From an uncultured Eubacteriales bacterium (lineage in GTDB: Bacteria; Bacillota; Clostridia; Oscillospirales; Oscillospiraceae): DNA of 64,000 nt. Below, one piece after another: positions 43,296-51,754 of the stretch. Location of the stretch: the NCBI GenBank assembly GCA_900317855.1, contig ONIG01000004.1, forward strand, positions 38,714-102,713, in the 5' to 3' direction. The notes beneath the pieces were generated by a model, which worked only from the letters and a program-made list of their open reading frames with translations, was not told the origin of the DNA and made no database searches. Every line of letters begins with the position of its first letter. Within the stretch, counting starts at the first letter, position 1. The position numbers and the translations under genes are program-made.

Positions 43296-43901
43296 TCAGT
43301 GCATCTTCTTCAGGAACGACGGCCGGTGGATGGGGCATGGTCCATGCGCCCGGATGGCCGCATAGTGCGCCGCCGTGCCGTAGCCCTTGTGTTTTTCAAA
43401 CCCATACTGCGGATAGGTCTCCGCCATCCGGCGCATATAGCGGTCACGCGTGACCTTTGCGAGCACGGAGGCCGCCGCGATGTCGGCGCACTTGCCGTCG
43501 CCGCCGACGATGCACCGGCTCGGCACCGCGATGCCGGTGTTCCGGTTGCCGTCGATGAGCGCGAGTGCCGGCTGCGGGGAGAGCTGCGCGATGGCCCGGT
43601 TCATGGCCAGAAACGTCGCGCCGAGGATATTGTGCACCTCGATCTCTTCCACGGTCGCAAATGCGATGCCGTAGCTCAGCGCCTGCGCGATGATGGTATC
43701 ATAGAGCGCCTCGCGTTTTTTCTCCGAAAGCTTTTTCGAGTCGTTCAGGCCCGGGATCTCCAGCCCCGGCGGCAGCATCACCGCCGCCGCGCACACGGGC
43801 CCTGCCAGCGGGCCGCGCCCGGCCTCGTCCACGCCGCACAGCGGATCCGTGTCCGGCGTGCGGAGCTCGTTTTCCAATGTCCACAAATCGACCTGCGTCA
43901 T
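43296..43901 (-). CDS. rnhB: ribonuclease HII
   Basis: 201 residues. Catalytic Asp25-Glu26 in [31 protein letters not shown] and [12 protein letters not shown] are present. It removes RNA from RNA:DNA hybrids. It overlaps rbgA by 4 bases. Confidence 0.97.
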   Translation of the reverse strand: MTQVDLWTLENELRTPDTDPLCGVDEAGRGPLAGPVCAAAVMLPPGLEIPGLNDSKKLSEKKREALYDTIIAQALSYGIAFATVEEIEVHNILGATFLAMNRAIAQLSPQPALALIDGNRNTGIAVPSRCIVGGDGKCADIAAASVLAKVTRDRYMRRMAETYPQYGFEKHKGYGTAAHYAAIRAHGPCPIHRPSFLKKMH

Positions 43902-44776
43902 ACGTCCGCCTCCGGCATCTCGAGCGTGATGCGGCCGAGCTTGCCGCCGCGGTACTCATCGAGCAGCACGCCCGCCATCCGCTCAAGGTCATATTCTCCG
44001 CCGGAGATGAGAAAGCCGCGCTTTTTGGCCGCCTGCTCCAGCAGCTCGAAACCGTTGCAGGCCGGGTCGGGGCGGAACTTGTAGCGCTGCTCCACCGCGT
44101 CGGGATAAAACTTTGCGAGCCGGAGCATGAAGTTGGCCGCAAGCGTCTCGCGGTCGAGCACCTCGGCCTTGATCGCGCCGGTGATGGCCAGCAACTCGCC
44201 GACCTCCTGACTGTCAAACCGCGGCCAGAGAATCCCCGGCGTATCCAGCAGCTCAAGCCCCTGATCGACCGTGATCCACTGTTTACCGCGTGTGACACCC
44301 GGCCGGTCACCGGCAGCGGCTGCTTTGCGCCGCGCCACTTTGTTGATAAACGTAGACTTGCCCACGTTCGGAATACCGAGTACCATGACGCGCATCGCCC
44401 GGCCGACCTGCCCTTTCGCGGCATATGCCTCCATCTTATCATGCAGCGCTGCACGCACGGCGCCGGCAAAACCGCTGACGCCCTTGCCGCTGCGGCTATC
44501 GGTCTCGAGCACGGTCATGCCCTGCCGCTGAAACGCGGCGCGCCACTTTGCCGTCGCCTTCGGATCGGCAAGATCCGTGCGGTTGAGCACGACGATGCGG
44601 GGTTTCTCACCGGCGAGACGGTCAATGTCCGGGTTGCGGCTCGCCATCGGGATGCGCGCGTCGAGGATCTCGCACACGGCGTCGACCTGCTTCATGTGCT
44701 CCTCAATCATGCGCTGCGCCTTCGTCATGTGGCCCGGAAACCACTGGATGTTCAGCTTTTCAAAGTCCTGCGCCAT
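43898..44776 (-). CDS. rbgA: ribosome biogenesis GTPase YlqF/RbgA
   Basis: 292 residues. A circularly permuted GTPase: NRTDL (G4) precedes GIPNVGKST (G1) and [10 protein letters not shown] (G3). N-terminal [15 protein letters not shown] is diagnostic. It acts in late 50S assembly. It sits 1 base from lepB and overlaps rnhB, the classical ylqF-rnhB pair. Confidence 0.97.
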   Translation of the reverse strand: MAQDFEKLNIQWFPGHMTKAQRMIEEHMKQVDAVCEILDARIPMASRNPDIDRLAGEKPRIVVLNRTDLADPKATAKWRAAFQRQGMTVLETDSRSGKGVSGFAGAVRAALHDKMEAYAAKGQVGRAMRVMVLGIPNVGKSTFINKVARRKAAAAGDRPGVTRGKQWITVDQGLELLDTPGILWPRFDSQEVGELLAITGAIKAEVLDRETLAANFMLRLAKFYPDAVEQRYKFRPDPACNGFELLEQAAKKRGFLISGGEYDLERMAGVLLDEYRGGKLGRITLEMPEADV

Positions 44777-44777
44777 G

Positions 44778-45326
44778 TTATTTCACAACTCCGATGTTCT
44801 TGACCGGGAAGAGCGTAAAATACACCCGGCCCATGATATAACGCTCATCGACGCAGCCGAGACGCGCGTCGCGGCTGTCGGTGGAGGCGTTGCGGTTGTC
44901 ACCCATGACGAATACGCAGCCTTCCGGCACCGTGATCTTGCCCTCGAAATTTTCCCGGTCGTGCACGGGCTCATTGACATACGGCTCGTCGAGCGCCTTG
45001 CCGTCGACGTAGACCACGCCGTCGTCAAAGTCGATGTCTACGGTCTGCCCCTCCGTCGCGATGATGCGCTTGACAATGGGCTCTTCCATGAGCGTCTGCT
45101 TGCGCAGGACGACGATGTCCCCCTGCTTCGGATGATAGAACAGGTTGGAGATGATGACCTTGTCATTCTGCTCGAGCGTCGGCACCATGGAGTGACCGAC
45201 GACATTGACCATGCGCACTGCAAACACAAACAGCAGCACGCAGAACACCAGCGCAAAGATGATGCACTGGATCCAATCGTATACTTCGGCGCGGCCTTTG
45301 GCGCCGCTCGGATTCTTGCTGTCCAT
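44778..45326 (-). CDS. lepB: type I signal peptidase
   Basis: 182 residues. One N-terminal membrane helix (about 18-38), catalytic Ser46 (GHSMVPT), catalytic Lys86 (VKRIIA) and GDNRNASTDSRD are visible. It cleaves signal peptides outside the membrane. It heads lepB-rbgA-rnhB-yraN behind its own promoter. Confidence 0.97.
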   Translation of the reverse strand: MDSKNPSGAKGRAEVYDWIQCIIFALVFCVLLFVFAVRMVNVVGHSMVPTLEQNDKVIISNLFYHPKQGDIVVLRKQTLMEEPIVKRIIATEGQTVDIDFDDGVVYVDGKALDEPYVNEPVHDRENFEGKITVPEGCVFVMGDNRNASTDSRDARLGCVDERYIMGRVYFTLFPVKNIGVVK

Positions 45327-45362
45327 TTTTCAAAACCTCGGTGTAAAAAATTCGTAGCTTAT

Positions 45363-45392
45363 ATTATACACGCTCAGACCCATTTCCGGCAA
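45363..45392 (-). promoter_or_regulatory. promoter of lepB operon
   Basis: Minus strand TTGCCG (45387-45392) and TATAAT (45363-45368) with an 18-base spacer, 37 bases upstream of lepB. Confidence 0.7.
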
Positions 45393-45444
45393 CTAAAATT
45401 GTGTGAATTCTTTTCCGGCGGCATCGCAAAAACGCCCCGGAAAT

Positions 45445-45474
45445 GCAAAAAAGAGGCCGAAGCCTCTTTTTTGC
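45445..45474. terminator. bidirectional terminator after rplS
   Basis: A 13-base-pair stem rich in A/T at its base (GCAAAAAAGAGGC / GCCTCTTTTTTGC) with a CGAA loop, 9 bases beyond the rplS stop. The T run is built into the stem on both strands. Confidence 0.88.
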
Positions 45475-45483
45475 GGTATCCAC

Positions 45484-45825
45484 TTAGATAAGCTCTTTGA
45501 CCTTGGCTCTCTTGCCCACGCGGTCGCGCAGGTAGTACAGCTTGGCTCTGCGGACTTTGCCGCGGCGAACGGTCTCGACGGACACGATCGTGGGAGAGTG
45601 CACCGGGAAAACCTTCTCGCAGCCCACGCCGTAGGAGATGCGGCGGACGGTGATCGTCTCGTTGATGCCGCCGTGCTTCTTGGCGATGATGGTGCCCTCG
45701 AAAGCCTGGGTACGCTCACGGTTGCCCTCGGTGACGCGGACAGTGACACGCACGGTGTCGCCGACGCGCATGGCCGGCAGTTCGGGTTTCATGTACTGCG
45801 CGGTCAGAGTTTTGATGAGATCCAT
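45484..45825 (-). CDS. rplS: 50S ribosomal protein L19
   Basis: 113 residues. [50 protein letters not shown] and [16 protein letters not shown] are family-typical. L19 sits at the 30S-50S interface. It is transcribed alone between a promoter and a terminator, with a 97-base leader; rpsP, rimM and trmD, often upstream, are absent. Confidence 0.98.
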   Translation of the reverse strand: MDLIKTLTAQYMKPELPAMRVGDTVRVTVRVTEGNRERTQAFEGTIIAKKHGGINETITVRRISYGVGCEKVFPVHSPTIVSVETVRRGKVRRAKLYYLRDRVGKRAKVKELI

Positions 45826-45922
45826 AATGAAATCCTTCCTTTATCAGACGTTCATACCGGTGGACAGAGCCGGTCACGGCAGCGGACCGTCGTTATCTTG
45901 CGAAACGCTGTTTCGCACAAGC
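45826..45922 (-). promoter_or_regulatory. rplS mRNA leader, candidate L19 autoregulatory element
   Basis: Between the predicted start (about 45922) and rplS lies a structured leader with a GCGAAAC-agc-GTTTCGC hairpin (45903-45919) and further GC-rich pairing potential. L19 leaders are known in Firmicutes; a covariance match could not be tested here. Confidence 0.45.
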
Positions 45923-45928
45923 CATAAG

Positions 45929-45957
45929 ATAATAGCACATCCCGTGCCGGTTTGCAA
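45929..45957 (-). promoter_or_regulatory. sigma-A promoter of rplS
   Basis: Minus strand TTGCAA (45952-45957) and TATTAT (45929-45934) with 17-base spacing. Confidence 0.8.
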
Positions 45958-45963
45958 GTGTTT

Positions 45964-46626
45964 TCAGCGGAAAATTTGCATATCCTCTGTGTAGACCTCC
46001 TGCCGCGTGAAGGCGGCAAAGTCCGGCGCCAGCTCGGGCGCGAGCTGATGCAGCGCCGTGATAAGATGGTCGGGGTTGAGCGTCGGCTCCTGCGCGGAAA
46101 CGACGGCCTCGACCGTCACGAACCGCGCCTCCGGGCGCACATGCAGCTCCGAGATCGCGGGCACGATGTCCATCTGCCCCTCCCCGCGCTTGGTCTTGCG
46201 GGTGATGACGATGGCATCCTGCGCGTAAAACGCGCAGAGCTTTTCCGCCATGTCCACAGGATCGGCGTTGTCATATTCATACCGCCCGGTCACGCGCAGC
46301 CACTTGAGCTCGCGCACCTTGCGCCCGCCGGGATACGCCTCGAGCGCGCGGATGCCCTCCGGCATGACCGCCGTAAGCCGCTCGGGCAGCGCGGCGAGGT
46401 CCACGTCCTCGCGCAGCTGGAAATCCATCAGCTCGCACACGCTCCCGACGCCGACGGACAGCGGCAGCAGGATGGAAATGAGCGCGTGGGGATTGAAGCC
46501 CTCGGAATATTTCAGCGGGCAGTCGGCGCGCAGAAACACGCGCTGCATCGTGCGCATGAGGTCGAGGTGCGAGATATAGATCGCGCGGCCGGTCTTTTCA
46601 AAGCGCAGTCTCAGCTTTTCAGGCAT
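45964..46626 (-). CDS. DUF2344 (TIGR03936) radical-SAM-linked protein
   Basis: 220 residues. N-terminus RLRFEKTGRAIYISHLDLMRTMQR and the KYSEGFNPHALIS segment match the family, which is fused or next to B12-binding-type radical SAM proteins. It overlaps the radical SAM gene by 8 bases. The pair usually sits upstream of rng-rplU-rpmA; those genes are missing here. The reaction is unknown. Confidence 0.93.
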   Translation of the reverse strand: MPEKLRLRFEKTGRAIYISHLDLMRTMQRVFLRADCPLKYSEGFNPHALISILLPLSVGVGSVCELMDFQLREDVDLAALPERLTAVMPEGIRALEAYPGGRKVRELKWLRVTGRYEYDNADPVDMAEKLCAFYAQDAIVITRKTKRGEGQMDIVPAISELHVRPEARFVTVEAVVSAQEPTLNPDHLITALHQLAPELAPDFAAFTRQEVYTEDMQIFR

Positions 46627-48457
46627 CGCACTTGCCCCCTTCCGTCATGAGTGCGAGCGCACCGCAGCCGGTGCACTGCTTGCGGCAGTCGGGCGAGAGT
46701 TCGGCCTTATAGGCCTGCTCGCGCTCGTGCCACAGGTGCGCGCGGCGCACGCCCATGTCCACGATGTCCCACGGCAGGAACTCGTCCTTCCCGCGCTCGC
46801 GGCAGGCATAGAACATCGGGTCGACGCCGCAGGCGTCCATGGCCGCCATCCAGCGGTCGAATGAGAAATAGTCGCCCCAGGCCTCGAGCTTGCCGCCGCG
46901 GCGCCAGACCTCTTCAATGACATCGGCAATGCGCCGGTCACCGCGCGAGAGCACGGCTTCGATGAAGCTGGTATCCGGGTCGTGCCAGTTGTAGGTCACG
47001 TTCTTGGCCCTGATATTTTCGCGCAGGAGGTTGACCTTGCGCTTATACTCATCCATCGTCACCTGCGCCTCCCACTGGAAGGGGCTGTGCGGCTTCGGCA
47101 CAAAACACGACGTGCTGACTGTGATGCGCACGCCGCGGGCCTTGTTCGTCGCGTACATGCGCCACGTGTGCAGCACCTGATTGGCAAGCTCCGCGATGCC
47201 GAGCACATCCTCGTCCGTCTCCGTCGGCAGGCCGAGCATGAAGTAGAGCTTCACACCGTTCCACCCGCCCTCAAAGGCGACCTGGCAGGAATGGAGCAGG
47301 TCCTCCTCGCGCACGTTTTTATTGATCGCGTCGCGCAGGCGCTGCGTGCCGGCCTCGGGCGCGAAGGTCAGGCCGCCCTTGCGCACCTTCTGCAGACGGC
47401 TCATGATATCCATGGAGAAGTTGTCCGCGCGCAGCGACGGCAGCGCGAGGCTCATGCTGCGCGGCTCGCAGTATTCCAGCAGCCCGTCGCACACCTCGCC
47501 GAGCGGGCGGTAGTCGCTGCTCGAGAGCGACAGGAGCGTCGCCTCCTGATAGCCGGTGTTTTTGAGCGATTCGATGCCCTGCCGGATGATCGTCTCCGGT
47601 TTGCGCGGGCGCACCGGGCGATAGACATACCCCGCCTGACAGAAGCGGCAGCCGCGGATGCAGCCGCGAAACAGCTCCACGTTCACACGGTCGTGCACGA
47701 TCTCCGTGCTCGGCACGATGGGATCGGTCGGATAATAGCAGGCGTCAAGATCCTGAATGATGCGCTTGGTCACGCGCGCGGGCGCGCCGTGCGTCGGCGT
47801 CAGGTCGTGCAGCGTGCCGTCCGGGTTCCAGTGCGGGACGTAAAACGACGGGATGAGCACGCCCTGGATCTTCGCCGCCGTTTCGAGAAACTGCGTCTTG
47901 CTCCAGCCGGCCTGCCGCGCCCGCCGGAACAGCGCGAGCACCTCATTATTGACCTCCTCGCCCTCGCCGATGATCATGAGGTCGAAAAACGGGGCCATCG
48001 GCTCCGGATTGCTGCAGGCCGTGCCGCCCGCGATGACGAGCGGCGTCAGCTCCGGCCGGTCGGCGCTGCGCAGCGGGATGCCGGCCAGGTCGAGCATGTT
48101 GAGCACGGCGGGATACGCCATCTCATAGCCGAGCGAGAACGCCACGACGTCGAACGCGCTGACGGGGTCGCCGCTCTCGAGCGCATAGAGCGGGATGCCC
48201 GCGCGGCGCATTTCGGCTTCCATGTCGCCCCAGGGGGCGAACACGCGCTCACACCAGACGCCGGGCATCCGGTTCATGGTTGCATAGAGAATGCGCATGC
48301 CGATGTTCGACATGCCGATCTCATAAATATCCGGGAAACAAAAAGCGAGGCGCAGGTCCACCTCCGCCTTGTCCTTGATGATCTGGCGGTATTCGCCGCC
48401 GGTATAGCGCGCGGGCTTCTGCACGCGCGGCAGGATGCGTTCCAATCGCTGATCCAT
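46619..48457 (-). CDS. TIGR03960 family B12-binding-type radical SAM protein
   Basis: 612 residues. An N-terminal B12-binding-like half is followed by a radical-SAM domain with the Cys-x3-Cys-x2-Cys motif in FRGCIRGCRFCQAGY near residue 260, and a C-terminal Cys cluster (CRKQCTGCG). It is presumed to modify RNA or protein, with the DUF2344 partner. GTAGGAG is 6 bases before the ATG but paired in a hairpin with the end of the upstream M50 gene. Confidence 0.93.
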   Translation of the reverse strand: MDQRLERILPRVQKPARYTGGEYRQIIKDKAEVDLRLAFCFPDIYEIGMSNIGMRILYATMNRMPGVWCERVFAPWGDMEAEMRRAGIPLYALESGDPVSAFDVVAFSLGYEMAYPAVLNMLDLAGIPLRSADRPELTPLVIAGGTACSNPEPMAPFFDLMIIGEGEEVNNEVLALFRRARQAGWSKTQFLETAAKIQGVLIPSFYVPHWNPDGTLHDLTPTHGAPARVTKRIIQDLDACYYPTDPIVPSTEIVHDRVNVELFRGCIRGCRFCQAGYVYRPVRPRKPETIIRQGIESLKNTGYQEATLLSLSSSDYRPLGEVCDGLLEYCEPRSMSLALPSLRADNFSMDIMSRLQKVRKGGLTFAPEAGTQRLRDAINKNVREEDLLHSCQVAFEGGWNGVKLYFMLGLPTETDEDVLGIAELANQVLHTWRMYATNKARGVRITVSTSCFVPKPHSPFQWEAQVTMDEYKRKVNLLRENIRAKNVTYNWHDPDTSFIEAVLSRGDRRIADVIEEVWRRGGKLEAWGDYFSFDRWMAAMDACGVDPMFYACRERGKDEFLPWDIVDMGVRRAHLWHEREQAYKAELSPDCRKQCTGCGALALMTEGGKCDA

Positions 48458-48463
48458 ACTACA

Positions 48464-48485
48464 CTCCTACATATGATAGTAGGAG
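48464..48485 (-). promoter_or_regulatory. hairpin joining spoIVFB-like stop and next ribosome site
   Basis: CTCCTAC pairs with GTAGGAG around an 8-base loop. The 3' arm is the ribosome-binding site of the radical SAM gene and also contains the TAG stop of the upstream gene, so translation of the latter should open the site. Confidence 0.65.
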
Positions 48486-49075
48486 TATTTTACATCATGT
48501 TTTCCCCCTTGGCAAGTCATTCCCGGCTGCAAAAGTGCAAGCCACGCGCCAAACACGCCCAGTGCGAGCCCCATGCCGCGCGCAAACAGCACGATGCCAA
48601 GCCCCATCAGCGCGACCGGCAGCACCAGTCCCAGCGCGTCCAGCAGCCGCTCCGCCGCACGCACCCCCGCCAGCGCCGCGACCGCCGCCTGCAGCGCGCG
48701 GCCGCCGTCAAGCGGCAGCACCGGCAGCAGGTTCACGCACGTGTACAGCAGGCTCAGGTCCGCTCCCTCCGGGTATCCGAGCCCGCGCAGGATGCAAAAC
48801 AGCCCCACACCGGCGGCGGGTCCGGAAATCGCCGCCGCGATCGTGCGCACCGCGCCCTCCGGCGGCGCGCAGCGCAGCGCCAGCCCGCAGCCCTCCATGC
48901 GCAGGCCGTAGATCTCCGCACCGCACAGCACCAGCGCCGCAACATGGCCCAGCTCATGCACCGCCACGGCGAGCGCCAGCCGCGCGCACCAACGCAGCGG
49001 CAGCAGAAAATACAGCCCGGCGAGCAGCGCGACCGCGCCCGGGCGAACATCGAGCGAAAAGCGGCGGCGCTTCAT
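48467..49075 (-). CDS. spoIVFB: SpoIVFB-like M50 intramembrane metalloprotease
   Basis: 202 residues with several hydrophobic segments. HELGH (HExxH) near residue 40, SGPAAG and the third metal ligand in VLPLDGGRAL are present. SpoIVFB cuts pro-sigma-K in the mother cell in Bacillus. It overlaps the M23 gene by 4 bases, reproducing the spoIVFA-spoIVFB operon. It lacks the C-terminal CBS domain known in Bacillus. Confidence 0.85.
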   Translation of the reverse strand: MKRRRFSLDVRPGAVALLAGLYFLLPLRWCARLALAVAVHELGHVAALVLCGAEIYGLRMEGCGLALRCAPPEGAVRTIAAAISGPAAGVGLFCILRGLGYPEGADLSLLYTCVNLLPVLPLDGGRALQAAVAALAGVRAAERLLDALGLVLPVALMGLGIVLFARGMGLALGVFGAWLALLQPGMTCQGGKHDVKYSYYHM

Positions 49076-49905
49076 ACGGCGGCGAGGTAAAACTCCGGGT
49101 TGTAGTAATAGCCGTCATGCATGAGCTCGAAGTGCAGGTGCGGCCCGGTCGCCTTGCCGGTCGCGCCGACGAGCGCGATCTCCTGCCCCATCGTGACCGT
49201 CTCCCCGGCGCGCACAAGCAGCTTGCTGCAGTGGCCGTAGAGCGTCGTATAGCCGTCGGCGTGGCGAATTTTCACATAGTTGCCGTACCCGTCGTCCTGC
49301 CCGGCGGCAAGCACCGTGCCGTCAGCAAAGGCACAGACTGCCGTGCCGGAATTGGCCGCGAAGTCTGTGCCGTAGTGGAATTTCACCTTGTTTTCCAATG
49401 GATGTAGCCGGTAGCCGAAACCGGACGAGGTATAGCCTGCGACCGGCGACGCATGCGCAAACGTCAGCTCGTTGACAGCATAGCTGACATTGGCCGGCAC
49501 TGCGTAGCCGGAATAGACTGCCTGCTCGTTGAGAAACGTCTCGCGCGCAGCGAAGGCAGCCTGCAGCTGCGGGCTCTGCGTCGGCTCGGGCGTCGGCGTC
49601 GGTGTGGGCTCCGGGGGCGGTTCCGGCGTGGGTGTTGGCGTCGGCTCCGGTGCGGGCGTCGACCAGGCAGACATGTTCACATTCACGGCGGGCAGATACT
49701 GCCGCAGCTGTTCGTCCTGCGCCTGCACCGCTGTGGGCGCAAACACGCTGCGGATCTCGGCAAAGACGGATTTATAGTCATCGTCCGTATTGATGGCCGG
49801 CAGCAGCACCTCACGCGCGTCCATTGCCGCCGCCGGGGCGACCATCTTCACCGCCGTCAGCAGCAGGAACACCGCCGCGCACAAATAAACTTTCCAGCGT
49901 TTCAT
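49072..49905 (-). CDS. M23 (LytM) membrane-anchored protein, SpoIVFA-like
   Basis: 277 residues. One N-terminal membrane helix, a long linker with Pro-Thr-Glu repeats (about residues 85-110), then an M23 domain with GFGYRLHP, HYGTDF (the usual His-Gly-x-Asp-Phe is kept but the metal pattern is HYGTD) and GPHLHFEL. SpoIVFA carries a LytM domain and controls SpoIVFB, which fits the overlapping M50 gene. ATG 49905 follows GGGGGTG. Confidence 0.82.
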   Translation of the reverse strand: MKRWKVYLCAAVFLLLTAVKMVAPAAAMDAREVLLPAINTDDDYKSVFAEIRSVFAPTAVQAQDEQLRQYLPAVNVNMSAWSTPAPEPTPTPTPEPPPEPTPTPTPEPTQSPQLQAAFAARETFLNEQAVYSGYAVPANVSYAVNELTFAHASPVAGYTSSGFGYRLHPLENKVKFHYGTDFAANSGTAVCAFADGTVLAAGQDDGYGNYVKIRHADGYTTLYGHCSKLLVRAGETVTMGQEIALVGATGKATGPHLHFELMHDGYYYNPEFYLAAV

Positions 49906-49950
49906 GCACATCACCCCCGATAACAGGAGTGTATGCAGACAGGCCCGGTT

Positions 49951-50739
49951 TTAGCACGGCGGCAGCGCCCGCGTCGCGCGCCGCATGGCCGTCACGGCAT
50001 AGCATGCGACCAGCAGCTCCGTGACCGGCATCGCCCACCAGATCGAGGTTGGCCCAAGCACGGCCGGCAGCAGCAGGAACGACACGGCATACGTCCGGAC
50101 GATGCCCGGCGCCATGGTGAGGATCGCCGCCGTCGGCCGCATGAAGATGCGGATATAGAGGTTCGGCCAGGCAAGGCTCAGCGCCGTCCAGAAAACGGAG
50201 AATGACACGCACGACACCAGCGCCAGCCGGAGCACGGCGCGGATGCGCGCACCCTGATGTGCGCCGAAGTTCGTGGGAATGATCGGCTGCGCCGCCTGCC
50301 CGACGCTGTAGGCACAGCACTGGACAAAGGTGCTGATGTTGATGACCGGACCGTAGATCGCCAGTGCGTCCGCGCCGAAAAAGCGCAAAATCGGCTTCTC
50401 CAGCAGCCAGATGCCGGCCCATGCCAGCGCCGCCAACAGCACGGATGAGAACACGGCCGTCGTGAAATACTCGTTCGCCTCAGCCTGCCCCGCCGCGCCG
50501 CTGCCGCGCTTTGCGCTGAACAGGACACTGCCGCCGATGCCCGTGAGCAGGCCAAGACTGTAAATGACATTCCACACCGGCGCCACGACTGCCAGCGCCG
50601 CCGTGCCGTCCGGCCCCTGATACTGGCCGACCATCGCCATGTCCACAACACCGTAAATACACGAGATGAGCACGCTGCCGAACGCCGCCAGAAAATATTT
50701 GCGGTAGACCGCGCGCACATTGTCCATGAGCAGATCCAT
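49951..50739 (-). CDS. shortened MATE-family transporter
   Basis: 263 residues, against about 440-460 for full MATE efflux proteins. The N-terminal third (FLAAFGSVLISCIYGVVDMAMVG) is followed at FFGADALAIYGP by what is normally second-half sequence (INISTFVQCCAYSVGQAAQP), and near the end SFLLLPAVLGPTSIWW also seems to skip a helix. About six or seven helices remain. It may be a decayed efflux pump or a reduced one. GAGGAGG is 6-7 bases before ATG 50739. A terminator-bearing leader precedes it. Confidence 0.7.
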   Translation of the reverse strand: MDLLMDNVRAVYRKYFLAAFGSVLISCIYGVVDMAMVGQYQGPDGTAALAVVAPVWNVIYSLGLLTGIGGSVLFSAKRGSGAAGQAEANEYFTTAVFSSVLLAALAWAGIWLLEKPILRFFGADALAIYGPVINISTFVQCCAYSVGQAAQPIIPTNFGAHQGARIRAVLRLALVSCVSFSVFWTALSLAWPNLYIRIFMRPTAAILTMAPGIVRTYAVSFLLLPAVLGPTSIWWAMPVTELLVACYAVTAMRRATRALPPC

Positions 50740-50756
50740 GGTCATCCTCCTCGAAA

Positions 50757-50847
50757 AAGAAAAAAGCCGGACAAGGAACAGACATTTCAGTCTGCGCCTT
50801 ATCCGGCTGCCGTTTCTCTGAACAGCTCGCCCTCCAGCGAACGAGGG
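50757..50847 (-). promoter_or_regulatory. leader with terminator upstream of the MATE gene (attenuator candidate)
   Basis: From the predicted start (about 50843-50847) the RNA forms CCCTC/GAGGG, GCTGTT/AACGGC, then a terminator (50765-50808) whose AGCCGGATAAGG arm pairs with CCTTGTCCGGCT and which is followed by TTTTTCTTTTT. The terminator ends only 11 bases before the ribosome site, the layout of a riboswitch or attenuator. It matches no class I can name. Confidence 0.65.
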
Positions 50848-50848
50848 T

Positions 50849-50877
50849 GTTATGCCAGAAGGAAGATGGATTGTCAA
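50849..50877 (-). promoter_or_regulatory. promoter of the MATE leader
   Basis: Minus strand TTGACA (50872-50877) and CATAAC (50849-50854) with 17-base spacing, directly after the SDR stop. Confidence 0.65.
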
Positions 50878-50890
50878 GCGGGAAAATAGC

Positions 50891-51652
50891 TTACTCAATG
50901 CCCTGCTGTTTGCACCAGATGTCCATGACGGTGTCCACCGGCAGGAGCTTGACCAGACGCACCTGGCGGCGCACCGGGTGGCCGAGAATGGAGACGCTCT
51001 TTTTCTTCTTGAGATCCTGCATGGCCTGCGCCGCTACCTCGTCTGGGCCATACCACTTGTCCACATAGCGGATATATTCGTCATGGTGCGCGACCTGCTG
51101 GAACTCGGTCTTGATCCAGCCGGGACAGACGCACATGACATGGATGCCCTGCGGGCGCAGCTCGCGGCCGAGCGCGCGCGACAGGCTCAGGACATAGCTC
51201 TTGCTCGCGCCGTACACCGCCTGATACGGCACCGGCTGCCAGGCAGAGTTCGAGCCCATGTTGATGATGCTGCTGCCGGTATGCATATACGGCAGGCTCG
51301 CGTGGCACATGCCCGTGAGCGCGAGCGAATTGAGCTGCGCGCTGGCGAGCAGCTTCTTGCGGTCCGCCTCGGCAAAGGGGCCGAACACGCCGCAGCCGGC
51401 CGCATTGACCAGCATCTTGATCTCGGGCCGCTCCTGCTCGAGCATGGCCTGATAGGCATCGATGCTGCTCAGATCCGAGAGATCGAGCGCAATCGGGCGG
51501 ATAGGGTTCGTGCACTTGTCGCGCAGCTCCTCCAGCCGCTCTTTTCTGCGGGCAATGACCCAGATCTCGTCATAGCGCGCGTCCTTGTCCACCGCGTAGA
51601 CGAGCTCCCGGCCGATACCGGCGGATGCACCGGTGATGACAGCAATGTTCAT
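50891..51652 (-). CDS. short-chain dehydrogenase/reductase
   Basis: 253 residues. Cofactor motif TGASAGIG, NAAG (here NAAGCG), catalytic Ser in INMGSNSAW and YGASK. The arginine after the second beta-strand (VIARRKERL) suggests NADPH. C-terminal basic region (QDLKKKKSV) resembles membrane-associated SDRs. Substrate unknown. GGAGGAG precedes ATG 51652. Confidence 0.9.
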   Translation of the reverse strand: MNIAVITGASAGIGRELVYAVDKDARYDEIWVIARRKERLEELRDKCTNPIRPIALDLSDLSSIDAYQAMLEQERPEIKMLVNAAGCGVFGPFAEADRKKLLASAQLNSLALTGMCHASLPYMHTGSSIINMGSNSAWQPVPYQAVYGASKSYVLSLSRALGRELRPQGIHVMCVCPGWIKTEFQQVAHHDEYIRYVDKWYGPDEVAAQAMQDLKKKKSVSILGHPVRRQVRLVKLLPVDTVMDIWCKQQGIE

Positions 51653-51688
51653 GTTCTCTCCTCCGTGATTCAAAATATCGGTATCTCT

Positions 51689-51717
51689 ATCATACCGGAC
51701 TTGCGCCGTCTGCGCAA
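51689..51717 (-). promoter_or_regulatory. promoter of the SDR gene
   Basis: Minus strand TTGCGC (51712-51717) and TATGAT (51689-51694) with 17-base spacing. Confidence 0.7.
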
Positions 51718-51754
51718 GGGATGGGGGCAAAAAGATCGCAAATCGGGTTTGGGA

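Noticed and set aside
49570..49680. Possible tandem repeat or CRISPR-like stretch
   Set aside because: It is the Pro-Thr-Glu linker of the M23 protein; the repeat unit is six bases and codon-based, with no spacers.
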